Positions 1 through 7,814 of a stretch of 64,000 bases of DNA are shown in pieces. Both the position numbers and the translations under genes were made by a program. The notes under the pieces are model-generated. The model was not told the DNA's origin. It did not search any database and saw nothing but the letters and a program-made list of their open reading frames with translations. Position 1 is the first letter of the stretch; every line of letters begins with the position of its first letter. Origin of the DNA: CAYUYV01 sp964474635 (GTDB lineage Bacteria; Pseudomonadota; Alphaproteobacteria; JAJFIK01); the NCBI GenBank assembly GCA_964474635.1, contig CAYYTT010000003.1, forward strand, positions 1 through 64,000, read 5' to 3'.

Positions 1-1671
1 AATATCCATCGGGAACATGGGTGAGCTTGCCGAGAGGGTCACTTTCAGCGTCAGAGCCGTTGAGCGCATCTGCTGGTACAGTTGCTGCTGGGGAAGGACT
101 TCGGACCACAGGCGGGTGAACGGCACATCAAGGCTCGCCACGAGCCCATGGGCCACCGGGTCAAGCCCTGATCCTTTCAGGGACAGTCCCTCCACGGATT
201 TGACCGCCATAATGGCCGCATAGGGCACCTTGCGGTAGCTTGAAGAGCCCGACAGCCACAGGCCGACGGTGTCCTCATTGCGGCTCACGGCGATATCGTC
301 CGGGTCGCTCCGCAACACATTGGGCACAAAAACGCAGTCAAAGCCCATGGCCCGCAGAAACTCGTCGAGCCCGTCCTTGACGACGCCGATCCGCCGGATC
401 AAACCGTCCTCGGCGGCGCGCAACCAGGCGCGCAGCAGTGACCAGTCGTGCGCCTCGCCCATCTGCAGGAAATTGCTGTGCCAGAGGAGGTCGAAGCGGG
501 CGGCTCGCTCATAGCGTTGGACCTGGCGGATCAGATCGATAAAGAACGTATCCCCGCCGGAAATCACAAACCGCGTTGCGCCGCTTGCGAGCAAAATACG
601 GGCATAACGGTCAAGATCGTCCTGTGTCAGATCATCTGGGTGGATCGTGGGATCCTCCGGAATGGGCAGAGCCTGGTCAAACAGGTTTCGCGTCGAGGTG
701 GCAACGCCGGCCCAGCGCGGCACATAAAGCGCAATGGGCTTGCGCGGATTGAAGCTGGCGATCAGGCCCGGATAAGGGCTGATCCGGCTGCGCAAGTCCG
801 CGGGCTCGCGCACCGGCGCGGTCATCCAATTGCGCGCGCGCCCGTCGGTCTCCGCCAGGGGCACATCGAACAGTTCGGCGAGGATCACATCGCGCGAGCC
901 CATTCTAGCGGCATGCAGATCAATCCAGACCGTCTTATCCCGGAACGAAACCTCAGCAACGCCGCTCCATTCATGGGTCAGGAAGGTCAGTCGGCCCAGC
1001 ACCGACATTTCCAGGCACAACTCACCCTTCAGACCCTTGGCGCAGTCCCGCCAGGGCACCTCGTCCACCATGATGGTGGGCACATGGGCCCAGTTCCGCC
1101 CGTCGCACGCAAGCGCAAGGTTGATGGGCCGGGCCTCGGGTTCGGGTTCCGCCGCCAGGATAATGACCTCCGCCCCCAGACTCTTCGCATGCCGCTTTCC
1201 GGTTACGCGAATACTCACCCGCTCGCGGGTCGCTCCGTCCCGCAGCTCAGCGCGCATCGCCGCGATCAATGTGATTGTCTGTGCCCGTGACAGGTCCGTC
1301 AGGTCGCCAGTGATGAGGTCGAGCACCGACACGCAGGTCTCAGGTGCATAAAGATCGACCTCCAGGACCGGTGCGCCCTTCCGTGTGACTTCGGCAAGCC
1401 CGCTCCAGGGATGGCGCAGCACGACACAGGAAGGCGACCGCCCCTTCACTTTCAGGGGCGCGTGTCCCAGGCGTAAAGCCCTAGGGGCCTCCAGCCCCTC
1501 GCCCGCGCGAATGTTGGGCACCATGGTCCGGTTCTTGCGCACCCGGGGCGTGTCAAGGGCCAAACCATCCGTGTCCCCATCAGGGCGGATCTGGAGCAGG
1601 AAGACATCATCGCCCTGGGCGGAAGGGTTGCGCCGACCGGTGGACGTCAAATGGATAGTATGGCGGGCCAT
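1..1671 (-). CDS. Glycosyltransferase-like protein with repeated beta-module, 3'-truncated by window edge
   Basis: An uninterrupted reading frame of 557 codons starts at ATG 1671 and runs off the left edge, so the C-terminus is missing. Its ATG overlaps the TGA of the upstream glycosyltransferase by one base (TGATG), which implies translational coupling. Residues about 69-110 and 214-256 hold two copies of a short module with the pattern WSG-x-AEV followed by VDLYA or IDLHA. The upstream gene has a third copy. After residue about 300 the sequence resembles the N-terminal half of a GT-B fold (ALYVPRWAGVATSTRNLFDQ). No signal peptide or membrane segment is visible. A role in surface polysaccharide or glycan assembly is inferred from the neighbour; no catalytic motif can be named with confidence. 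Confidence 0.75.
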   Translation of the reverse strand, partial: MARHTIHLTSTGRRNPSAQGDDVFLLQIRPDGDTDGLALDTPRVRKNRTMVPNIRAGEGLEAPRALRLGHAPLKVKGRSPSCVVLRHPWSGLAEVTRKGAPVLEVDLYAPETCVSVLDLITGDLTDLSRAQTITLIAAMRAELRDGATRERVSIRVTGKRHAKSLGAEVIILAAEPEPEARPINLALACDGRNWAHVPTIMVDEVPWRDCAKGLKGELCLEMSVLGRLTFLTHEWSGVAEVSFRDKTVWIDLHAARMGSRDVILAELFDVPLAETDGRARNWMTAPVREPADLRSRISPYPGLIASFNPRKPIALYVPRWAGVATSTRNLFDQALPIPEDPTIHPDDLTQDDLDRYARILLASGATRFVISGGDTFFIDLIRQVQRYERAARFDLLWHSNFLQMGEAHDWSLLRAWLRAAEDGLIRRIGVVKDGLDEFLRAMGFDCVFVPNVLRSDPDDIAVSRNEDTVGLWLSGSSSYRKVPYAAIMAVKSVEGLSLKGSGLDPVAHGLVASLDVPFTRLWSEVLPQQQLYQQMRSTALTLKVTLSASSPMFPMDI

Positions 1672-4600
1672 CAGGCGCTCCTGGCTTGATCGAGATCCGA
1701 GGGGCCCGCGTCAGGGACCGGCTTCGCGGGCTCCGGCAAGGAGAGAACGGGAGCCTCGATGGTTTCGCTGGGGTCCTCGGGGGAGTCCTCGGGGGGCGCT
1801 TCTGCTCCTGGCACGGTGGACGGCCCAAACCAGTCGCTCAGAGCATCCGCGAAGATCCGCCTACGTTCCTCCGTAAGGAGGCGAAGACGTTCTGCTTCCC
1901 GGGCCACATCCCCCACCACACGCTCAAGTTCCAGGGCAATGTCACGCGCATTGTCCCAATAAGTGACATGGCCGCCGACACCGGTCCCGCAGGCAAGGCG
2001 CAAGTGATCCCGGCCCGGCCCCAGGATCGGGATGAAGCCCCCGGCAATGGCCTCCGGTAGATCCGCAGGTAACTCCGTATCGGGATAGACGCCAAGGGCG
2101 ATGGCCTTGGCATAGCGTGGAGCGAACATGACTTCGGGCACGGCATCGTACAGGGTAACCGGCCCCCTCGGCGCGAAGGATTGCCACAGTTCAGCATGGG
2201 TCGCGGCCTGCGATGGGATCCAGACCTGGTCCACGGGTCCGACACGGACCTCAAAGAGCATCCAGGCCGCAATCATATGGGTCAGGCTCGGCAACAGGCC
2301 GCTGCCTGGAAGGATAAGCAGCTCCGTCCCATCGGATGCGTCTTCGGACAAAACAGCCGGGCTTTCCAAAGGCGCCGGCAGACACCGTGTTGTGCACCCC
2401 TGGGCCTCGAACAGGGGCAGATAGGCCTGGTTCTGTGCGACCACCTCCAGGCGCGGACCCAACCGGCGCGCGACACCGAACCAGTCCGCAAGGCGCTTCA
2501 TATCATCTGCATAGACACTGTCATCGGCTTCAAGGGGCGCAAGTCCTTGAACAGGACCGGCCTCAAGCACAACGCAAATCCGTACAGGCGCCTTCCATTC
2601 AGACACGGCCCGCACCAGGACCGGCCCTCCTTTAAGGCTGACTGGAACGATCAAGCGGTCCCAGGCCTTTTGTTCGGCAAGAAAGCGCAAGGCCTTCGCC
2701 GTGGCCGGCGGCACAGCCCCATCCATGAGGCCCAGGTCGTCGGTGTTTACGGCAAGAACGCCGGGCGACAAGGCGATGGACGCGGCCAGTGGTCCTTGTG
2801 CCTTGCATTGCACGGCGATCGTCCGGGCCCGCCCGTCTCCTTGAGCCAGAAGCGCGCGCAAGGCCGTCGGCATGCGCCCTTCGCCGCCATGTCCGCCCGC
2901 AATGGCCTCTTGGTCAATGAGACCCCGCGCGAGGCGGGCGAAATCGAGAAACCCGGATTTGACCGTTGCTGCATGTAGATCAATGCTGGTGCGGGTGCCC
3001 TTGAAATAGACCTCCAACGCGCCGCAGAACGGGCCGGCGAGGACCTCAAGATGCGAGCGACCATCCGCATGGAAAACAGCCTGGGCGCTGCCAATGGTCC
3101 GGTAGCTGCCGCCACTTGGATCGGTTGGTTCGCGGCGCTCCTCCCACGGACCGGACAATGTCACGGCCGACCAGGGCTCGCTCATGCCCTTGCCCTCACG
3201 GAACAAACGCCGGAGCGTCACCTCGCCACTGCGCCGGTCCGGGCGGGTGCGGAGAATGGCAAGGCCGGGCGTCATGCGGGTCTGGAGAAGAAGATCTTCG
3301 TCCGCGCGCCCCGGTATCAACGACGCGGCCGGCGCACCGACCGTTTCCCTCAGGTGGCGCACCATCGACAGATAGGCGCCGTCCAGACGGTCCGCCTCGA
3401 TACGGATCACGTCATCGATGGCCAAATAGGGCGGGCTGCAGGCTTGCGTTGCGTCCACCGCGACACGGCCCATGTCGAGGGTCACCCGCCCCGCCTTGCG
3501 ATGGGCCAGGGCGATGGACATGTCCCCGCCGCCCCCGCCGAGGGCCAGGACTTCACCAATCCGCAATGTGGGCGGCAGGCGCATGAGGACGCGCATGCCG
3601 GCGGGCTCTGTCAGGGCCGCCTCCGGCAGGATCGCGGAAAGATTGAACTGGACCGCCTCCCCCGTGGCGATCCAACCGCCGATGCCGGCAAGGCCCGGCC
3701 GCCGCGCGAGAACAGTCCTTGCCTCCTCAAACCAGCCGCTCTCCAGCTCATCGCCGGCGCGCAGCACGATCAGAGCGTCACCCGCACCCTCCAGCAGGGG
3801 ACTGGCCCCCTCAGGCGAGGTCGCACGCCAAAACGATCCGGCAAACCTCACCCGTCCGGGAGCCGATTCGGCCGACACGCCGGCAGGCGCATCGGGCCGC
3901 AAAATGGCGATGCGCTCAACAAAGGGGGACGCCGACCGGACCGTGCGCTCCACACTGCCCCCATCCTCGCCCTCAGCCGACAAAATGAACGCTGTTACGG
4001 CCAGGGCGCGCACTTGCCCCTCCACAACGCCGGTCTGGCGCGGCAGGAGCGTAGTCAGATGATCCGGGTAGGCATTGCGCCGATAGCGCGGGCCATTCCG
4101 CACACGGCTGTTCGACAGGCGCAATCGCAACTGCGGATCGCGGGACAGGGTCGTCATCGTCTGGGCAAGATCTGCGGCGGTACCGTCGAAAAAGACCGCG
4201 TTCTCACCCTCCTTGAAATGGTCGCGGAAGGCCGCGGTGTCCCGCAGGATGAGCGGGATGCCGGCCAGGTGAAGCTCATGGGCGGCGTAGCAATAGGATT
4301 CCATGCGGTTGGCAAAACAGGCAAAGGCCGCATTGGACAGGTGCCGAAGAAGATCCTTGTGGGACTGGCGTCCCAGGAACCGGAACCGCTGCGCATGGGC
4401 TTCGGGAATGGCGGCCTTGAGGTCTTCAAGGGTCATGGACCCGGCCACCGTCTCCTCAGGCCCGATAATCAGAAAATCCCCGGCCCATGCCGCAAAGGCC
4501 TCATCCTGGAGCGCAAGGCATGCCCCAAACAGGAAGGTATCAAGCCCCTTGAAGGTCGACAGGCGTCCGTAAAAGACAATGTCGCGACCCTGGCCATCAT

Positions 4601-5267
4601 AATCCACTTCGCCGATGGAGCGTGTGATGGGCGGCGAGACCATGACCGTTTTATGCTCCGCTAGCGGACCGTAAAGCGGTTTGATCTCTTGCCGGAAATA
4701 CTGGTGCCCAGGCGTCAAGAGGCCATCGGCGGCGGCCAATTGCGCCCGCTCCATGGCATAGTGATATAGGCGTTCCGGCGCCGGCGCATTGCGGATCTTG
4801 CGGTCGATCAACTCGATGGTGTTGTGCAGGCGCACGACCGTCCGCGTGGAAAGCGACCCCATGCGCCCCAGAAAGGAGGACGCCGGGCCGCAATAGTCAT
4901 AAAATTCCAACAGGTCGAGCGGCATACGCTCAAGCAGGGCTTCGGCGGCACTGGCGATCCGAGCGGCGCGCTCGATCTCCGCATCCGGAAAGACGACCTC
5001 GTTGAGCATGGGATCGCACGCCAGTTCGGCAACACTGAAAATGTGCAGACGCTCCGAATTCGCAAAGGCGAGCTTGTCGCCAGTCTTCAAGCGCTCCACC
5101 TCTTCGGCGCTCAAGTCGACGAGCAGCGCCACCGCGTGGCCATCCTCCAGCAGCCGTGAAATGGTGTGAAACAGCAGGATGCCCACGCCTCCGGCCGTGG
5201 TCGGATAAATCTCCAGGCAGACAAAGCCAATGGTGGCCTTATCCGGGACCATCGAAGAAGCGCTCAT
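1671..5267 (-). CDS. Large multidomain glycosyltransferase (GT4-like N-terminus, GT2-like middle)
   Basis: The protein has 1198 residues. The N-terminal ~390 residues look like a GT-B (GT4) glycosyltransferase: an opening TTAGGVG loop after a hydrophobic strand and, near residue 325, an ESYCYAAHELHLAG segment in the place of the donor-binding E-x7-E region. A GT2-like stretch follows (about residues 425-560, with ALAVTAFIL and DALIVLRAGDELE). A short module (about 738-766, ending TSIDLHAA) recurs twice in the downstream gene. The last ~300 residues carry another GT-B-like C-terminal half (YAKAIALGVYPDTELP, GGFIPILGPG) and a low-complexity acidic Pro/Glu/Asp tail. The start has AGG upstream (AAGGTTAGGACGCG). 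It is probably cytoplasmic and adds sugars to a surface glycan; donor and acceptor are unknown. Confidence 0.8.
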   Translation of the reverse strand: MSASSMVPDKATIGFVCLEIYPTTAGGVGILLFHTISRLLEDGHAVALLVDLSAEEVERLKTGDKLAFANSERLHIFSVAELACDPMLNEVVFPDAEIERAARIASAAEALLERMPLDLLEFYDYCGPASSFLGRMGSLSTRTVVRLHNTIELIDRKIRNAPAPERLYHYAMERAQLAAADGLLTPGHQYFRQEIKPLYGPLAEHKTVMVSPPITRSIGEVDYDGQGRDIVFYGRLSTFKGLDTFLFGACLALQDEAFAAWAGDFLIIGPEETVAGSMTLEDLKAAIPEAHAQRFRFLGRQSHKDLLRHLSNAAFACFANRMESYCYAAHELHLAGIPLILRDTAAFRDHFKEGENAVFFDGTAADLAQTMTTLSRDPQLRLRLSNSRVRNGPRYRRNAYPDHLTTLLPRQTGVVEGQVRALAVTAFILSAEGEDGGSVERTVRSASPFVERIAILRPDAPAGVSAESAPGRVRFAGSFWRATSPEGASPLLEGAGDALIVLRAGDELESGWFEEARTVLARRPGLAGIGGWIATGEAVQFNLSAILPEAALTEPAGMRVLMRLPPTLRIGEVLALGGGGGDMSIALAHRKAGRVTLDMGRVAVDATQACSPPYLAIDDVIRIEADRLDGAYLSMVRHLRETVGAPAASLIPGRADEDLLLQTRMTPGLAILRTRPDRRSGEVTLRRLFREGKGMSEPWSAVTLSGPWEERREPTDPSGGSYRTIGSAQAVFHADGRSHLEVLAGPFCGALEVYFKGTRTSIDLHAATVKSGFLDFARLARGLIDQEAIAGGHGGEGRMPTALRALLAQGDGRARTIAVQCKAQGPLAASIALSPGVLAVNTDDLGLMDGAVPPATAKALRFLAEQKAWDRLIVPVSLKGGPVLVRAVSEWKAPVRICVVLEAGPVQGLAPLEADDSVYADDMKRLADWFGVARRLGPRLEVVAQNQAYLPLFEAQGCTTRCLPAPLESPAVLSEDASDGTELLILPGSGLLPSLTHMIAAWMLFEVRVGPVDQVWIPSQAATHAELWQSFAPRGPVTLYDAVPEVMFAPRYAKAIALGVYPDTELPADLPEAIAGGFIPILGPGRDHLRLACGTGVGGHVTYWDNARDIALELERVVGDVAREAERLRLLTEERRRIFADALSDWFGPSTVPGAEAPPEDSPEDPSETIEAPVLSLPEPAKPVPDAGPSDLDQARSA

Positions 5268-5421
5268 CGCGTCCTAACCTTCGCTACAGGGGGGCTCGCA
5301 CGAGAAAAAAGGAGAGATCAGGGCGGCGCGGCCACGCGCCCGGCGGACGTGCCGGCGCTCACCAAGCCCAGCACATCTGTGCCAGGATAGGCCGCGTCCT
5401 GGTTTCCAAATGGTTGATGGC

Positions 5422-5676
5422 TCAGGATTTCGCGCGCCGGGGGCGCATACGGGCAAGGAAGGTCTCTTCTTCCTCATCGCCCTTCCACTGATTGCAGCGA
5501 TAGCAGGCCGCAACGAGATTATCCGGATCGTGACGACCACCCCGGGACAGGGGGACGCGATGGTCGATGGTCGCGCGCCGATTGCCGATGGACAAGGTCA
5601 TGGTCCGGCCGCAGTAAAAGCAGGCCCCGTCCTGGGCCGCACACAGGCGCAGCAAAATCCCCCGCCCCTTCGCCAT
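5422..5676 (-). CDS. Small HNH endonuclease
   Basis: An 84-residue protein with a canonical HNH fold: a CFYC zinc knuckle near residues 19-22, IDHRVPLSRGG supplying the catalytic His near residue 39, the Asn of DPDNLVAAC, and a second zinc pair in CYRCNQWKG. Small single-domain HNH proteins of this type occur widely in bacteria as putative nicking or repair nucleases; a specific substrate cannot be assigned. Its ATG lies three bases after the stop of the HupE/UreJ gene, so it is probably translated from the same mRNA as the last gene of that operon. The following ~150 bp to the glycosyltransferase start hold no convincing gene. Confidence 0.85.
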   Translation of the reverse strand: MAKGRGILLRLCAAQDGACFYCGRTMTLSIGNRRATIDHRVPLSRGGRHDPDNLVAACYRCNQWKGDEEEETFLARMRPRRAKS

Positions 5677-5679
5677 CGT

Positions 5680-6963
5680 TCACGCACCCACGCTGCGCGC
5701 GGCGAACCAGAACAGGCCCAGTGCCAGAAGGCCCGCCACGGCACCATCGCGCAAGGCCGTTTCAATCCGCTCCGGCAGGGGACGGAACAGCACCGCCACC
5801 GCAAAGACCAGCAGCACCATGCCCACCTGCGCGGCCTCAACGCCGAGATTGAACGCGACCAGGGGCGCGATCAGCGCCATGGGCTCCAGGCCGAGGTCCC
5901 GGATCGATCCGGCAAAGCCCGCACCGTGAACAAGACCAAAGGCCATGGTCAGGGCCATCGCGCCTGCCCCCTGCCGCATGCCGGCGCCCGTCTCTTGCTC
6001 CGCCGCCCGGGCCGCCAGGAACACCGCGAGCCCGCCCAGCACAACGGGCGGCAACACCGAACCGCCGCCGAGGATCGCCGCGCCCGTTCCGAGCGCCAAA
6101 AGTCCTGCGCCAACGCCCATGAGCCGGCGCCGCGCCGCGTGCGGCAGTTGGGCTGCCTCCAGGGCGGCAAAAGCAATGGTGAAGCCAATCAGCGCCTCGA
6201 CCGCCGCCGCATGGGGCTCGATGACCCCAAAGCTGGCGAGCGCCAGGGTGATGCTGTGGCCCAGGGTAAAGCCGGTGATCATGAGCGCGAGCGCTCGGAC
6301 CCCGTGCGCCAGCAGCATCAGGCCGACAAGAAATGCAAGATGGTCCATCCCCCCAAGCACATGGCCGAGCCCCGAGCCGAAGAATTGTCCCCAGGCGGAC
6401 GGCCCCGAAGCGGTCCGGCCCCAGCCGATCTCAAGGACCCGCCGTCCGCCATTCAGGACGGTCTCCGCCAGCACCGTTTCGCCCGCGCCGTGGGGGTCGT
6501 CCGCGACCACACGAATGATGTGCAGGTGGCTGGCAGAGAGGTTGAAAAAGGCGTCCGTACGGATCGTTAGAACGGTTTCGAGCGCGCTCTCACCGGAGTC
6601 TCGAACGGGGGGCGCGGCGCAGACAGCGGAGAGCCCCACCCGCAGCGTTGACGGCGTCGCCGCCAGAATGGATGGAGGCTCAAGGGGGCATGGTCCTTCG
6701 GGACCGGAGACCGCAATCGTGCCAGCCAGATGGCGGACCAGCAGATCCTCAAGCCGTCCCTCGGGCCACAGGCCATGGAGCAACGTCGCCCGGCGCCGGT
6801 CGATGGCGAAAACACCGGTCACCGACGACCCCGACAGGATCCATTCGGAGGCGGATTGACTGCGTGTGTGTGCATTGGCCGGCTGAAGCGCGCCGGACAA
6901 AAAAATCAGCAACAGGAAGACGGTCCCGCCCCAGCGGGCGGCGCCCGCCATGCCCGACGTCAT
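5680..6963 (-). CDS. HupE/UreJ-family membrane protein
   Basis: A 427-residue protein. A signal peptide (hydrophobic VFLLLIFLSGA, cleavage near PANA-H) is followed by a ~150-residue extracytoplasmic region and then about seven membrane helices. The helices carry the family signatures GHVLGGMDHLAFL, FTLGHSITLALA, FGLVHGAGFA and FNLGVEAAQ. The conserved His and Asp residues are those associated with nickel or other metal handling in HupE and UreJ, but this long subgroup with a periplasmic N-terminal domain is not linked here to any hydrogenase or urease gene. It overlaps the upstream parvulin gene by 4 bp and is followed after 3 bp by the HNH gene. The transport substrate is unknown. Confidence 0.85.
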   Translation of the reverse strand: MTSGMAGAARWGGTVFLLLIFLSGALQPANAHTRSQSASEWILSGSSVTGVFAIDRRRATLLHGLWPEGRLEDLLVRHLAGTIAVSGPEGPCPLEPPSILAATPSTLRVGLSAVCAAPPVRDSGESALETVLTIRTDAFFNLSASHLHIIRVVADDPHGAGETVLAETVLNGGRRVLEIGWGRTASGPSAWGQFFGSGLGHVLGGMDHLAFLVGLMLLAHGVRALALMITGFTLGHSITLALASFGVIEPHAAAVEALIGFTIAFAALEAAQLPHAARRRLMGVGAGLLALGTGAAILGGGSVLPPVVLGGLAVFLAARAAEQETGAGMRQGAGAMALTMAFGLVHGAGFAGSIRDLGLEPMALIAPLVAFNLGVEAAQVGMVLLVFAVAVLFRPLPERIETALRDGAVAGLLALGLFWFAARSVGA

Positions 6964-7814
6964 GGCTCAAGATCCACGACAATGTCCACATCAGCGCGGG
7001 CGCGCAGACGATCGACCATTGCGGCGGCCCGCGCCTCGTCCCGGCGCCGTTGCCAGATATCGGCAAGGGCCGGTTTCACGTCTTCAAAGGATCGGCGGGA
7101 CGGATCCTCCCGCTCCACCACCCAGAGGATCGAGTGTCCCCGCGCCACGGCGAAGGGACCGGCCACGGTGCCCGCCGGCAGGCGTTCGGCCGTTTGGGCG
7201 AGCCTGGCCGGCAGGTAGTCGCTCAGCTTCGTGGCCTCCAGGAGCCGGTTGGGCACCGCCGCGTCCCACGTGCCGCCCTCGGCACGCACGGCTTGGGCAA
7301 GATCGCGTCCCCCCTTGACGGCCGAGGCGAGGCGCGCGGCCTGTTGTTCGCTTGCTAGGCGGACATGCCGGACACGGATGCGGGGCGATGGGGAAAACAG
7401 TGTCGGGTTGCCGTCGTAGAGGCCGCGCAGATCCTCATCCGTGGGCGGCTCATCGGCGGCCCCGGCCCCCGCCGTGCGCAGGCTTGCCTGGACGGCCGCC
7501 TTGCGCAGTGCGTTGTCGGCCCGCACCAGATCAAGCTCGAGCGCGCGCGCCACGAGCAGTTCCTCGGTGATGAGAGTGTCCAGGATGCGTTCCCGGTCCG
7601 TGCGGCCTAAAGGCTCGCGGCGGTCGCCGGAGACGGCGGCCACGGCCCGCTCAAAATCGAGCCGGCTGATCGCGATGCCGTCTACGACGGCGGCCACGTC
7701 GACTTGAGAGCGATCCCCACGGGGGACCGGTGAGCCCAGCGCCGACCAGAGCGCGGCGGCAAGCCCGACAAAGCCCGCCGCCGCCAACAGCATCTCCCGC
7801 CACCGTGATGTCAC
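6960..7814 (-). CDS. Membrane-anchored parvulin-type peptidyl-prolyl cis-trans isomerase
   Basis: A 284-residue protein with an N-terminal signal anchor (about residues 8-27), an N-terminal SurA/PrsA-like helical region containing ILDTLITEELLVARALELDL, and a C-terminal PpiC-like parvulin domain (about residues 145-260, including RIRVRHVRLASEQQAARLASAV and the terminal strand GHSILWVVEREDP). It probably acts as a periplasmic folding factor, perhaps dedicated to the secreted DUF3604 protein encoded immediately upstream. It overlaps both neighbours by 4 bp (6960-6963 and 7811-7814), a strong sign of one operon. Domain assignment is good; the client is inference. Confidence 0.85.
   Translation of the reverse strand: MTSRWREMLLAAAGFVGLAAALWSALGSPVPRGDRSQVDVAAVVDGIAISRLDFERAVAAVSGDRREPLGRTDRERILDTLITEELLVARALELDLVRADNALRKAAVQASLRTAGAGAADEPPTDEDLRGLYDGNPTLFSPSPRIRVRHVRLASEQQAARLASAVKGGRDLAQAVRAEGGTWDAAVPNRLLEATKLSDYLPARLAQTAERLPAGTVAGPFAVARGHSILWVVEREDPSRRSFEDVKPALADIWQRRRDEARAAAMVDRLRARADVDIVVDLEP

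Noticed and set aside
3051..4664. A 537-codon open frame on the plus strand opposite the large glycosyltransferase
   Set aside because: It is wholly antisense to a well-supported gene; in G+C-rich DNA the antisense of a good gene is commonly open. Its product is low complexity and has no motif.
5274..5540. An 88-codon minus-strand frame overlapping the HNH gene
   Set aside because: It overlaps the HNH gene in another frame, has no motif and no ribosome site.
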